Shown: positions 1-13,714, numbered from the stretch's first letter. The stretch: DNA of 64,000 nt from Psoroptes ovis (GCA_002943765.1 PQWQ01000004.1:3224001-3288000); one strand, 5' to 3'. Translations and numbers: made by a program. Notes: generated by a model not told the origin, from the sequence alone.

Positions 1-959
1 TACATTCATTTTGCATATTAATATCTTATCGATTGAAAATTAGATACAAATAAATGAAAGTAAATTATTGTTTTCAATTTTTTTTCTTGGAATTTTTTTT
101 TTTTTTTTGAAGAATTCAAAGGTTTATTTAGTTTCAACAAATTGACTTACTCATATTCACTACACACACACAAGAATAACAATAGAATCACAGATTATTT
201 TCCAATACACGCATTCATTTTCAATCAGTATCTTTCTTTCGAAAGATATCAAAGATATTTGAATGAGTTTGAAAAATGAACAAATTTGAAAAATATAAAA
301 AAAAGTAAAACAAAATTCAAATATCAAAATGTTTTCATTGAAAATATGAAAATATTTTCATAATTTTTGAATCTTTCCATCTCTTTCATTCCATTGTTAC
401 CATGTGATATATTAATAATTGATAATAATAATAATAATTGATTAAAATCAATTGATCAATGATTTGATTGTTCAATTTGATTCAATTGTTATATTTGAAT
501 ATATTCAATTGAATAGAATTGTAATTTAAATTTCAGAATAATCTAAGGAATTCATCAATGCAGAGACCTTATACAGTCTCTGTCTCTCTCCTTCTATCTT
601 TGATTATTACCCAGAATATTTCCATTTAATATAATTGTTCGTTTATCAAATCAAACAGAAGAAGAAATGGACCGACCAAAGAATCCAAAAAAAAAAAATT
701 CAAAGAATCAAAGAATGAATGAATGAATGAATGATTGTTCATTTTCATCATCATCATTATTTGTAAATGAAATTACAAATATTTTTTTTTCCTTGATCTT
801 TTATCATTATTACATGTTTGATATATTTGATAATATGTTTTTCATAATTGAATTTTGATTTCTATTTCTTTTTACTCTCGTTAAATTTGCTTCAAGGTAA
901 ATATTTTGTATTTTTCAATTCAAATGTATTATGAAATAATTAAATTTCTGATATAATCT
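1..959. other. Intergenic, no gene seen
   Basis: A+T-rich DNA with poly-A/T runs, a GAAT tetranucleotide tract near 715-735 and ATA/AAT repeats near 422-437. I see no reading frame with coding character and no recognisable RNA gene. Confidence 0.6.
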
Positions 960-1085
960 ATGGTTTCTTCCAATCGTATTTTCGCTGGATCCATTGACTA
1001 TTCAGAGGAGGAAAAAAGTGACCAAGAAGCATTTATTCTGGTGAATTTTTGTTCGGAAGAATTAAAAGTTTTTCAAAGTCGCTGA
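960..1085 (+). CDS. Possible 41-codon small ORF, function unknown
   Basis: An ATG at 960 opens a 41-codon frame ending in TGA at 1083-1085. Its composition differs from the surrounding low-complexity DNA: mixed codons, an acidic patch (YSEEEKSDQE) and no homopolymers. It is too short to assign to a family and resembles nothing I recognise. It could be a genuine small peptide, one exon of a gene outside the window, a decayed coding fragment or chance. No clear splice sites or promoter support it. Confidence 0.15.
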   Translation: MVSSNRIFAGSIDYSEEEKSDQEAFILVNFCSEELKVFQSR

Positions 1086-2341
1086 TAGTCTAAGCTAATA
1101 CTAATAAACTGTGAATTTACATTGAAATACATTGTTATTTCAGTCGATCAATGTATACAGAAGTGCAAAAAAAAAATTGATTAATTAAAATTGAAATTTA
1201 TTGTTTAAAAAAAAACTCAAAGGTATAATCTTGATTTTTTGAATTGATGAACGAAGAAAATAGAGAAGAGACTACTTTGAAAAAATCAAAATCTAAAATT
1301 TGAACAAATTTGTCCAAGAATTTTGACTGAAAAATAATGAACAGTTTTTAAAAAAAAAACTTATTCAAAAATTCATTTTGAATTCAAATCACAACATTCA
1401 AATTATTGACATTTTCACTCATTTATTTGAACGCTGACGACATTGTTGTTGTTGTTGTTGTTGAGCTGTTTTCATAGCAAATTTTTAGATTTTAAATTTT
1501 GTTTACACAAACAAGACAAAATGCGTGCAAATTTTTTTTTAACAAAAATTGTGTTTATATTTGATTCTATCACGTGTAAACATTTTTTCGATCAAAGAGC
1601 AATTCCAGAGCGAAATTCACTGGTTATTTCGAGCCTTGTTGCAATTTGTGTTTTATTCTAATAATTTTTATAATTAAATCCTCTAAATATATTTATTCTT
1701 CATTTGTGATTTACAAATGGTACCTGGAAACGAAATTTGAAATGAACGAGAAAAAAAACCAATTTGAATTCTGAGGAACTTTTGATTAGTTTTTTTTTGT
1801 TTGGATTTTCGCAATGGTTTATAATGGATACAAAATACGCCTTATAATCATTATTATTATTATTATTATTATTGTTGTTGTTGATTTATATTTAGAAAAT
1901 TTTATATTCTTATTAAATATGAAAATAACCAACAAAAATAAACAAATATTTTAGTCTAAGTTCAATTCAAAATGTTTTGAAACCAAAACAATGAAGCTTT
2001 GGCCAGTGTTGAAGAGAAAGAAACAAAAAATGCCAATTGAATTGAATTTTTGACACGCCACGCTAATTCTGCGCAGCTACAAAAAATTTTACCAATACAA
2101 ATATATGAAGATAAAGTCAAATATTTATTCTATTATTCAATAATATTATTCTTTCAAATTCAAATTGATTCGTTTTTGGAAAAGATGTTTACTATTATCA
2201 TTGTGATTATTTAGTTGATTAGTTTGATTTTGATTTGTGAATCACAAAATCAAGATGAAATAAAGATAAATTTTTACGTTTGAAATTTCAATTCAATCAA
2301 ATTGATATGAATGAATTTGATTCAATCAAAATAAAAAAAAT
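1086..2341. other. Intergenic, upstream of the CA-related gene
   Basis: No convincing gene. It holds a TTG repeat near 1443-1463 and an ATT/GTT repeat near 1850-1885. A less A+T-rich patch at about 2050-2085 (around GACACGCCACGC) could be part of the promoter of the gene starting at 2342, but I see no defined element. The Leu-rich frame at 1443-1661 is driven by the TTG repeat and is not considered a gene. Confidence 0.5.
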
Positions 2342-5300
2342 ATGAAATCATCAATAATCAGATCATATAGAGCAATAATCAATCGAATACGATCAATAAT
2401 CATTGATCATTTATTATTATTTTTAATTTTAATTTCATACATTTATCAAAAACCAAATATTAATAAACCAAATCATTTGCATCAACGACAACAACAACAA
2501 CAATATGAACAACGATTATCGCCAATAATGGTCAAAGCCGATTGGGATTCATGGTGGACATATGAAGGAATTTCAGGTATTTGTTTATTTATTATTTTGA
2601 ACAAGTTTTTCTTAAAAAAAAAATTTTCACATTAAAACGCTAAATCAGACCAAGATAGTTAAAAGTTAAATAGTCTTAGTGGTAGAATTGTAAACGATAA
2701 TTATATTTGTTCTTTGTCCAAGTGTTAATTGGTTTTTTTTTCTCGATTCTTTTGCTGCTCTCAAATCATTGACCACAACATCAGTGAGCAAACATTGAAA
2801 ATTAGTGAAAAAATAAATACTGAATCTGCTTTGAAAGAATTTTCAATTGTGCTTGAATGAATACACAAGCACATGCATGGGCCAAGAATTTATTTGACCA
2901 TTTAATTGTTTTTGTTCAAAATGTATTGATTTTAATTACATTTTTTTCCTCATCCTCCTCCTCCTCATCATCATCATCATCATCATCCTCCTCCTCATCA
3001 TCATCATTATTATTATCAGTTGAAATTGTTGAAATTGTCAAAATTACTTTTCTGTTTTTTTGTTTTTGTTTGAATGATATTTATTTATTTCATAGCCTCA
3101 AAAATCGTGGTATTTACACACATATATGTTTCTCACTGAGGATATTTAGAATTTTCAACCCTTAACAACAACATAAACAACAGTGACAACCATAAGCAAG
3201 CAATTCAAATGTTTGTTTGTTGGACATTTACAATCGGGTACACTTGTAGAATTGAATATTGTTTGTAATAGTTTTTTTTCATTTATTTTTGATTTTAATT
3301 TTCATTTTTTTTCCAATTTTTATTTTCTTCTTCAATCGTCTTTGAATGAAAATAATAATTGAAAAAAAAAATGTTTTCATTCGTTTATTTAATGTTGTTG
3401 TTTTTGAAGAGGTTTTACCCGAAAATTTTGAACAAAAAAAAACCAAATGTTTTTCTCGTCTATTCAATCGTTGTGATATAATTGTGATTGACATTCATGT
3501 CAAATGCATTTTTTTTCGTAATGGAAATGTGAAATGTAAAATGAATCGAGAAAAAACAAATTAACTTTGGTTAATTTTCTTTTGGGTTTGTGGGCTGATG
3601 ATTTGTTTTTTTTTCTATGTTTGATTATGGTTTTATTTTTTGTATTTGAAAATGAATAAATAAATAAATAAATTTGAATTTTCAAAAAAAAAAAAAAAAA
3701 AATAATTATGAACCGAATAAATAAATTAGGTCCAGATTTTTGGGGTCGTTTAAATCCAAAATGGTCACATTGTAGTAAAGGACGTAAACAATCACCAATA
3801 AATATTGATACTGAATTATTAATATATGATCCATATTTAAATGAATTACAAATAAAAGGTGATGATTATTTAAATGGAAAACTAATCAATACTGGCCGTA
3901 GTATTAATATTGAAATTGATCAACAAAATATTAAACCAATATTAATCAATGGTGGTCCATTAAGTTATCAATATACATTGTCAAATGTAACATTACATTT
4001 TGGTAGAGAAAATAATCGTGGATCAGAACATACGATTAATCGTTTACAATTTTCTGGTGAATTACAATTCTATGGTTATAATGGACAATTATATTCAAAT
4101 TGGAGTGAAGCAAAATATTCACCAAATGGTTTGATTGGTATTTCGATTATGATCAAAATGACTAAAAATATGACAACAAATTTACAATTGAAATCAATGA
4201 TTAATTCATTCAAAAACATCAGTAATAGAGGTATGTAAAAATTGAAAATTTTATTTTTAAAAATTCAAATTTTAATCATTCAAACTCATTGGTTTTGAAA
4301 TTCAATCAAAATTAATGTTCAATAATTAATTTAACATGTAAAATAGAACGGCAAAATAGAAAAACCCGGCACTTTGGTGATAAAGTGTCAAAAAAAAGAA
4401 AAAAATTGAAAAAAAAATTAATTGACAATCACAATGAAACAGATGTTTGGTTAATTATTAAAAAAAAAAAAAAAATATTTCATAGTTGAATAGAGAGTGA
4501 GAGAGACAGACAAAGTGAAAATCGAAACTATTATTCATCATTATTGGAAACGAAACTGATAACGAAACAAAATGACAATGAATCATTGATGCATTAATTA
4601 ATTATGATTATAATTATATGAATATTGTCATCATTAAAAAATCGAGTGAGAGAGAGAAAAAAAAAAACATTGAAACTATTTTTATGAGTACTCATCATAT
4701 TCAAAATATACATAAATGCACATATATTCAAGTCTACACTCATATGTTGCATTAGGCTGTCCGAAAAGTTCATTCCGCTTAATCAATAACATGTCGCTGA
4801 TGAAAATTAGCCAGAACTTTTCGAACAACCTAATGTATTCATATTGATAAAATATCGATACAGTGCAATCGTTTTTCATTTGAAAAAATATGAAAAATAT
4901 ATATATATACCATATGCTTCATAATGAACATGATAAATATGATCAAAAGTGATCATCATCATATTAATAAAATCAGCAGCTGTATTCTCTTTGATGATAA
5001 AATCAAAAAGAAAATTGAATAAAATACATACAAAATAAATAAATTCAAGTGGGAAATACAAAAAAAGATGAATAATGAATACAACACACACACACACACA
5101 CACATAATCAACATTGAAGAATTGATTCAAACAATGAGAATTATGATTTACAATTTTGAATTCAAACAACAAATGATGAAAATAACACAAAATAAAGCAT
5201 CCATATATGAATACATACTTGATTTAATTTGGTTTTGTTGTATGTGTGTGAGTGTGTGTGTGCGTGTGCTTGTGTGTTTAGTTTATGTAAATAATTTTCA

Positions 5301-6898
5301 ATGAAGATTTATTTTATTAATCCATTCATTTTGTATTTTATTATTATTATTATTATTATTCTTTCATGTATGATCATTGTATAAGATGACACGCAATTTA
5401 TAAACATGGATAAATAAAAAAGTAAAATTAAAATTTGATTCATGTAAATATGTATGTACATCAATGTATTTCATGTATTTACATTTGTAAAAATTATTAT
5501 TATGATAATAATAATAATCATTGGTTGATTAAGTGAATAACAACAATGATCATACTGGTCATCTTGAAATTGGAGAAATCTTGGAAAAATTCCGTTGAAA
5601 ATAACATTAATAATGATATTTATATTGAAAGTGATCACATAATTCAAATAAAATAGTAGATTAAATTATCTGTCGAAAAAGAGAATATATCCGATGATTC
5701 GGAGATTGAATATTAGTGTGAATAATGAATATATTTATATATGATTGCATATGAACAAGGAAAAATTGTGTTATTATTATTAATACAAGTGGTCAATTGA
5801 TTGTAATTTGATTTACAATTTTCAATTTACAATCAATCTCTCTTTGTGCTTGATTATGCTGTGTTTTGTGTTGTCGGAGTACATTCATTTGAATTGAATT
5901 TGTGGATTGAAAAATTTGAAATTTTTATTTTTTGAAAATAATCTCATTATTTAAATTCTTTTTATTTATTTTTTCGTAAGTTTTTTTTTGGATCTAAAAA
6001 TAACATCTTAAATAATCTTAATATAATATGAAATCCATTTTTTTCTACCACTTAACAGGCGATGTACAACAATTAAATCGTTTAAATTTAAAAGAATTAT
6101 TAACGGATACTAAACAATTTGTCACTTATGAAGGTTCATTAACACAGCCAGCTTGTTTTGAAACAGTACAATGGATTATATTGAATAAACCATTATATAT
6201 TAGTAATAATCAATTATATCAATTACGTACATTGCTTAAAAATGATGGACATCAAGATAATTTTCGTCCAATACAACCAATCAATAATCGTTTATTGCGT
6301 ACAAATATTATTAATCATAATTATCATTTATCGACAACAGGTCAACGTTTTAAAGTATGTTATAATTTTTGAAAATTATTATTCATTTCTCGAGAAAACC
6401 AAAATTTCGATGAATTAAATTTTTCCAACAAAATGAATGTGATTTTTTTTTTAAATTCCAAAAATTTTAAAAATTGAAAATCAATTGACGTGATTATGAT
6501 AATAATATTAATTGATAATTATAATTTTTTTTTCTAAATTTTTCTCGAATTTTATATGTATCATCAACAAATAATAGTATGATTTAGAGGAAATCGATAT
6601 CAACACTGATACTCATAATTCATTCAGCAAACAATTGTGTTACGTTAATCAACCAATCGCTTACAAAAGTTTGTTATTTTTGATTTTTTTTTTCCAAATC
6701 AAATTCGGAAGACAAAAAAAATTTACAAATTTTCTGTCTCTTCTTCTTCTTCTTTTCCTACAGCATTTCGACGATGAATCAAATGATGAATATTTCAACC
6801 AAACAATGATTCAATGTGAACAAAAATTTATGCAAAGCATCATTCGTATGAATCCGAGCTACAAGATGGCAGTTACAATGTATATTTTCCCAAAATAA
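2342..6898 (+). CDS. Secreted carbonic anhydrase-related protein (CA10/CA11-like)
   Basis: Four exons joined in phase: 2342-2576, 3730-4230, 6059-6354 and 6764-6898 (388 aa). The donors are GTATTT, GTATGT and GTATGT, and every acceptor ends in AG. Residues about 22-37 are a hydrophobic signal segment. A WWTYEGISG motif follows, then the alpha-carbonic-anhydrase fold: DFWG, QSPINI, GGPLSY, the GSEH motif and, near the end, DNFRP. Two of the three zinc-binding histidines are replaced: the H94 position is Thr166 and the H119 position is Gln191, while H96 is kept as His168. It should therefore not hydrate CO2. Family members of this type (CARP X/XI, insect CARPA/B) are secreted; vertebrate CA10 and CA11 bind neurexins. 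A ligand role here is inferred. The last exon encodes an acidic C-terminal tail I cannot align. The gene runs tail to tail with the reductase at 7404-9169. Confidence 0.88.
2947..3018 (+). repeat. TCC/TCA/TTA microsatellite in intron 1
   Basis: Imperfect trinucleotide array (TCC, then TCA, then TCC, TCA and TTA) inside the first intron of the carbonic-anhydrase-related gene. The serine-rich ORF across it is a by-product of the repeat. Confidence 0.8.
4231..6058 (+). other. Intron 2 of the CA-related gene (1.8 kb)
   Basis: Bounded by the GTATGT donor at 4231 and the CAG acceptor at 6056-6058. It contains one of the TTAGG inverted-repeat elements (4752-4833), CA/GT microsatellites near 5085-5102 and 5240-5275 and an ATT repeat near 5340-5360. 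No additional exon is needed to keep the frame. Confidence 0.7.
4752..4833 (+). mobile_element. TTAGG inverted-repeat MITE, copy 1
   Basis: 82 bp. The left end TTAGGCTGTCCGAAAAGTTC pairs with the right end (GAACTTTTCG...CAACCTAA). The left arm continues ATTCCGCTTAATCAATA and the right arm carries GAAAATTAGCCAGAAC, the orientation called forward here. The flanks are CA/TG rather than TA, so the target duplication has decayed or been lost. It lies in intron 2 of the CA-related gene. No coding capacity. Confidence 0.8.
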
Positions 6899-7403
6899 AA
6901 AATCAAAATTAACAAAAAAATAAAAAATTTATTAACCCTTTTTACCACTTTGCACCGACAATATAATGATTCAATGATACCAAAATAATATTAATATAGA
7001 TATATCAATTATCAAAATGAAGGGGTTTAAAAAATTGGGATCGAAATAATTGAAACATAAAATCGATTGTATTTGTTTACGAATATTGTATTTCTAAATA
7101 ATAATAATAATAATTATAATGATTGATCAAAAGAAAAAAAGAAAATTAGAAAGAAAACCTGTCATATTAATTTGATTGATTAATTCATTCAAAATTTTGT
7201 TTTGTTCCCATTTTCCAATGAATTTCTTTGTATGTGTGTGTATTTGTTTTGGGTCAAAATATTTAAAAAATATATAATTTAAACATACATATATTGATTG
7301 GTCATAAATATATATATATATAATTAAGGAATAAAAATGCAAAATACATTCTCTGCTTTTCATAATAATTAGTCAATTTAGTCGAATGGTCAATAATTGT
7401 TAA
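6899..7403. other. Convergent intergenic spacer
   Basis: About 500 bp between two gene 3' ends. AATAAA-like hexamers occur soon after the stop at 6898, but in DNA of this composition they cannot be assigned with confidence. A TA microsatellite lies near 7310-7322. No gene seen. Confidence 0.6.
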
Positions 7404-9169
7404 TCAATACGATGATTGTATCTTAATATATGGTTGAATTACTATCATCATTAAATAACCAAATGTCAACAATAATGTTGTGTAGATGATAAAATTCAAT
7501 AAACCATATGATAATTTCAACATTTTATGTCTACGTATTCCATCTTTAAATGTTGAATCATCTTCATTGATTAGATAACGTCTAGAACCAGACCATAATG
7601 AATTACAATATTGTATCCAATCGATTGATTCTACATTTGATGGATACATTTTTTTCTCATTCTCTGGTAATGATTCAAAGATTCTTGAATAATTTTCATT
7701 TCGAAATAGCCATTGATGATTGGTAAAATGTTCTAATACTTCTAATACACGATGTAATTTATTAGTCACATCAACCATAATACGTTTTTGTCGACAAATC
7801 AATAATATCAAATCAAAAATATAAGCAAATAAAATGTGCGAAAATAACACTGTCAAATGATGATTAATACGTCCAATGAATGTGTCAGAACTGATTGGAT
7901 TCTCTGCAATCGGTCTGACCATTTTGACTGAAGGCGTTTTCAATGCAGCGCATCGTGAATAATTTAGAATTTGTTCCCATGATATCGGATTCTTATGACC
8001 AGATGAAATATGGACAACTTTTTTACGTTGTTCAGGATACATTGACGAATGGTAGCCAATAACAATCAAAGAATTGGCTACAAAATCTACTGGAATTATA
8101 TCCGATATATAATTACATCGCACTAGAAAAATATGGAAATTTTAAAAATTAAGATTGACTTAAAATTGAATAAAAAAATTAACATACTCTGCATAGTTCG
8201 AGCAATTCCAAGTCCACCAAGTATAAGAGCACCAGCGACACCATTTAAACTGTCACACCAACCATCAGCAGGTTCACTGTATGCATGGGTGACAATCGAT
8301 GGACGACAAATTACCACAGGTAAATCAGAATATTTTTTCTCAACCACTGCTTCAGCGATTGCTTTACTGATTGTGTAGGAATTTGGACGTCCCATCAAAG
8401 ATGGATGACCAATGTTCGGTGTTTCAGTGCTATTTTCGTCGACAATTTTTTTAATCAATTCATCAACATCAACTGGTAATGGATAAACTTTTTCTTCTAC
8501 TTCGATCAAATTACAATTGGCATATGCAGTTGAAACATATACTATTGTCTTTACATGAAAGATTAATGAATAAATAAGTAATTTTAAATGAATTTTTCTA
8601 TGAAAAATAATATTAACAAAATTTACCTGCAATTTTTTCATGTCCCGAGATAATTTCATAACCGATTCGGTACCAAAAACATTTTGATCAATGAATTTTT
8701 TCAATGGACCATGAAATCGAACAGTGGCAGCCGAATGAAATACAATCGATACATTATTAATAAGTGTTTGATAATCATCATCCGATATACCAAGACGTGG
8801 TTTTGTCATATCACCACTAATAGCAGTTAATTTACTAAAATCATATTGCTTACTATTGTTATTACGTATTTGAAATACACGAGATTTACATATTTCATCT
8901 TCTAAACGTTGTTGTGATGGTTTACCATCACGACTAGAACGTATTAACAAATAAATACGTTCAATTTCTGGACATGAATATAATAATTTTTCAATTAAAA
9001 CTTTGCCAATAAAACCACTACCGCCAGTGATGAAAATTGATTTTCCTTTATAAAATTCTTGTATCGATAATTTGGTTGATTGTTGTTGTTGTTGTTGCGG
9101 TGTTTGTTCTGCTGCTTGTGGCTGCTGCTGTTGTTGAGATTGTCGTTGTCGTTGTTGTTGTTTATCCAT
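7404..9169 (-). CDS. Fatty acyl-CoA reductase
   Basis: Three exons read right to left: 9169-8627, 8548-8188 and 8122-7404, with introns of 78 and 65 nt. Phases match and give 540 aa. The enzyme family reduces fatty acyl-CoA to a primary alcohol with NADPH, supplying wax esters, cuticular lipids or ether lipids, usually at the ER or peroxisome membrane. Visible features are a Gln-rich N-terminus (residues 4-30), the Rossmann motif TGGSGFIG (48-55), FHSAATVRF, VYVSTAYAN (184-192), the catalytic YTISK pair (Tyr239, Lys243), ICRPSIV, and the C-terminal FAR_C region with LFRNEN. A hydrophobic stretch near the C-terminus (about 505-530) is a probable membrane anchor. Length is close to the usual 500-540 aa. 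The ATG at 9169 precedes the Gln tract; no later Met lies before the Rossmann fold. The substrate chain length cannot be read from the sequence. Confidence 0.92.
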
Positions 9170-12100
9170 TATACTAAGAAAAAATTTTCTTTTCTTAAAA
9201 CGAATTGAAAAAAAATTGTCGATATTTGATTTTAAAAAATTAATCTAAAATAATAAATAAATAAAATCAAAAAAAAATCAAATCACAAATTTTAAAAAAA
9301 TAAATTTTGCTTTTATTCTATCAGAGATGACATTCAAAAAAAAAAAAAAAAAAAAAAATTCAAGACTAAGCAAAATTCAAGTTAAACATTAGATTTTATA
9401 ACCAAAAAAATTAAAAAAAAAAAATCTTGACGTTGAATGTCGATCAATCAATCAATCAATCAAACAATGCCATCATCAAAATTAACTGCTATGAATTTAT
9501 TTATTTATTTATTTTTTTCTTTGTAAAACAAGAGAAATTTAAATTCATCGGTCAATTATCAGAATTGTCATTGTATTTAAATAAACTCTGTGTGTGTGTA
9601 CGTGTGATTTTAAGTGTTTTTGCTTTTGTTTTTTTTTTCGCTTTTGTCATATGTTGATTAGAGATTGATTAGCCAAAATATTAAAAAAAAAAAAAAGTAG
9701 AAAGGAAGACCAAAATATTTTCACAAAACAAAACAAAAACGAAAAAAAATGGTCATCAATACTGGGAAAATTTTTTTTTTTTTTTTTTTTTTTGTGTAAA
9801 TACGTCAATCAATCAATCAATAAATCAATCGAACGAATGAAAAAGAAAAAAAATTAATCAATTGTAACAATTCAACGGCTGTGTATATTGAATTGAATTC
9901 AATTCAATTCAATTCAATTCAATATAAAATTTTTATTCTAATTCATTCACACTCAATGTGTGTATGTGTGTGTGTGTAAGTAAAGGTTAATTTTCACTGA
10001 AAAAAAAAATCAAATTTTTTTTTGTTTTGTTGTTTTTTAATGGCTTTGACGTGTGAACAAATTTAAAACACAAAGTAATGATGATGATGATGATGGATAG
10101 TGCGTGTGTGTGGTGCAAATCATCGTCATTCATTAAACTTTTGTTTTTTCATTTTTAATTTTTTTGATTTTTTGTATTTTAAATGGAAAAATTTTATAAA
10201 AATTGATAATTTTTGAAATAAATGAAATTCAATGATAATCAAATGTACGAATGTGACAAACAAACAAACAAACAAAAATGAAAAAAATGAAAAACGTAAT
10301 AAACCTTATAATATAATCAGACTATGAAAAAAAAAATATTTTATCAATCAAAATTGTATTTAGGTTTGATTGGTTTGAAAAAATGAATGAATGAATCAAT
10401 GTATCGATCATTCAATCAATCGATCGATCGATTGATGAATGAATGAATGAATTGAACAAGTGAGTGATTTACATACCTTTGATTGATTTTGATTATAATC
10501 TGAATGTATTGAACAAATAAATGAATGATTGATTGATTATCTATTCAATCTTTGAATTATTTTAAGAATAAAACTTGAAAAATTTAAAAATTTTCAAAAT
10601 TTTTGTTTGTTTGTTTCAAAATGACAATAATTTTTTTTTATTTTAATTCAAAAAATGATAATGATATCAATATTTAGTGTGATCAAGTATTGATATATAT
10701 AAATCAAAAATAAAAATTGAAATTTGAATGCACTGAAATATTATTTTAAAAAAAACAAAACAAGAAAAGGATATGAAATTTCAAATAATGTTTGAAATTT
10801 TTGAATTTTACATTTCGATAAAATTTCTCATAAATTTATATTGAATTTTATTCGCAAAACACGAGAAATTGAAGAAAAAAAAAATTTGTTCATGTTTTAC
10901 GTATGTGTATTGATATATGTATATATATATTCATAAATTTATTGAGAAATGAAAAATTGAACAAACAAACCAACAAAATATGAATGAATGAATGAATTTA
11001 AATGAATAAAACGTATAGATTTTTTTTGTCTAATCTATTTTAAGTTTTGCGTTTTTTTGTTTTGATTTATTTAGAAATCATAAACAAATGAACGAATAAA
11101 TGAATGAATGAACAAAATGCATACGAAATAACCACGAAAAAACAATAGACAATCGACTACATGACAAAAAAAAACAAAATGACACTCATTGAATCATTCA
11201 TTACATTTTGTTTGAATGTATGTATGTATGGATATTTTTTTTCTCTGAAAAATAAAGGAAAATCAGAAGGAAATCAAAATTGAAAATTACGACAGTGAAA
11301 ATTGTTGTGCAAAATTAAAGAAACAAAGAAAGAAAAGTCGAATAAAATGAATGAATAATTCAATGAAATGAAAAATATTTCAAAATTGTAACGAAAATTT
11401 TGCTTTTTGTAAAAAAAAACCGAAACCTAAAACTAGTGAAATTTCATTAAAAAATCAACAACAAAAAATCATGAACAATTCCAACATTATTTCAAATGAT
11501 ATGATTAGTGTTTGGTAAAAAATGAATCCAATCGAGCGTTGCATTACTTTGGTTAGTTTTGTTGTATATTTTATTGTTAGGTGAGAAATTGTAAATTACA
11601 ATTTTTCAATGATAATTTTTCTAAGCAACAAAATTGCAACAAAAATATGAATATGATTGAATAAATGAATATGAGTAAATAAATAATTATTTTTTGGGCC
11701 ATATTTACCAACATTTATTTTAAATATGTGTGAAATAAACCGTGTGTGTATGTGTGTGTGTGTGTATCTATCCATACATTCATTCATTTTTTTTCTCGGT
11801 TGGTTTATCATTTGATTTTTGTTCGCTTTTTTTTTAGTTCAATTTAATTATGATTCAAAATTTGAAACTTTGAATTTCAATTTCAATTTTTTTTCATAGG
11901 TATTTCTCAATATCATTTTGTCGAATATATTTTGTTTTGAATGTCATTGAAAATTGTTTTGGCTTTCAATTATTTCAAATTTTGGCTTTCAATTATTTCT
12001 GAAAATAAAAGGATTATTGTTTTTTTTTATTTTTGAAATAAACATCAATTATTGTTGTCGCTGTTGCTGCTTGTTTTCGCAAGTTTTCAATCTAATTTTG

Positions 12101-13700
12101 TTGAACAAATTTTTGTTTTTTTTTGGGTTAAAATTTCAATTTTGCTTCAATTTGTACCAATGGTTATAGTTATTATCGTTGTAACTGTTTCATTGTTTCA
12201 CATATTATTATTATTATTTTTTCAAAACACACGCAAATATATTGAATCATTTTAAACAAATAATAATAATAATAACAAGGATAATTGATATTATTGTTAT
12301 TGTTTTTGGCAGTAAATTTATGGGCAAATAAATTGAATTTAGATCAATTTTTTTTATCAAGGTGAAAATTGATAATTTATCAATTTACTTACTTGATATA
12401 ATAATTATAATAAAAACGGCCAGAATCTTGAAATGTGTATCGATGATTTGAAATTGAATTCTTGGATATTTTTTTTGAAAATTTTTGTTTTTCGACCAAG
12501 AAAATGATGATTGATTGAATTTTTTTCAATTTCAAAAAAAAACAACAAATTTCAAGAAATCATATGACAAAAATTTTAAAAAGAAAAAAAAAGGATTTAA
12601 TTTATACCAATGAATCAATACACACACGCATATTGATTGAATGATATGTGACCAAGGTCAATCATCATAACTGTAAAAAAAATGTCAATCAATATCAAAC
12701 GACGAAAGAAATTTAAAATAAAAATGTTTTAATAAAAAAAATTGAAGAATTATTCTTACTATTCTTTACAAAATTTAAAATCACCGGAATTTCGCTTTAA
12801 TTTCATTTTTTTCTCCTTCATAAACATTTGACAATTATCAAATGTTTAACATTGATGTGTTCAAATCAAATCGAATTTGTTTGATCCGATTTAACTGATT
12901 TGTGACATTCAATTTTAGCGTAGCAAAAAAAAAAATGAGGAGAAAAAAAAGGGAAATCAAAATTGGTGCAATAAAAAAAAAATGAAAAATGAAAATCTTT
13001 GCTAATTGATTTGGATTTTCTTAATTTTTTGATTTTTGGAAATAATTTAATTTTACTTTTACTTCTTTTTCGTTTATTTTTCTTAATTCATTTCATTTGT
13101 ATATTAATGATTAATTCTTCTTTTTCTTTTTTCATTATTTGAAATTTGATTTGAAATTGAAAATTGGAATTTTTCAATTTTTCCAAAAAAGCCAAGAAAG
13201 AGTGAAATGTAATCGAAAAAAAAAAATTTAATCAAGAATTTTCAACCCACGTTTGCCAATACACACACACAACGTTTGTATTTGTGATAAAACATTTTTT
13301 TTTTAAATGGAAATTTTTGTTTTTTTTGAATTCAAGAAATTCCAAATGAAAGAAAAAAAAATCGATTCAAATTGTTTCAAATTTTTTTTTTCATTTCATT
13401 TCTGATTTAATTTCCAAGATTTTGGTTAATTTTTTTTTCTTTGGCCTTTCAATCTCTTTACTTTGAATCACTTTGATTCGAGATTTAATTTGAATTAAGC
13501 AAGAGAAAAATATTAAAAAAAAAAAATGAAAGACCTTACGTCAAAAATATGTGAGATATTTTCGTTGCTGTTGCAGAATGCGCAAATGATGATGATGATG
13601 ATGATGATGATGATAATTACCCAAGAATTTTTGATTAGGTTCTGATATTTTCAAATTTCTAAAAAAGAAAAAAAAAACGAATCAATTTTTTTTTCTGTCT
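9170..13700. other. Long intergenic region, repeats only
   Basis: No gene recognised on either strand. It contains many simple repeats (ATCA/ATTG runs, GAAT runs, poly-T near 9772-9792, TG arrays near 9957-9976 and 11743-11765) and the AATTC array listed separately. The short ORFs here are Phe/Lys/Ile-rich translations of low-complexity sequence. Confidence 0.6.
9887..9923 (+). repeat. AATTC pentanucleotide array
   Basis: About six tandem copies of AATTC, noncoding, between the reductase and the insulin-like gene. Confidence 0.85.
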
Positions 13701-13707
13701 TCTCCGG

Positions 13708-13714
13708 TATAAAA
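13708..13714 (+). promoter_or_regulatory. Candidate TATA box of the insulin-like peptide gene
   Basis: TATAAAA preceded by CTCCGG and followed by CTTGAG, about 270 bp upstream of the ATG at 13977. A TCATCACTG stretch some 30 bp downstream could serve as initiator. TATA-like strings are common at this base composition; only the position and the G+C-richer flank speak for it. Confidence 0.3.

Noticed and set aside
2857..3165. Serine-rich 102-codon ORF
   Set aside because: Entirely a product of the TCC/TCA microsatellite within intron 1 of the CA-related gene.
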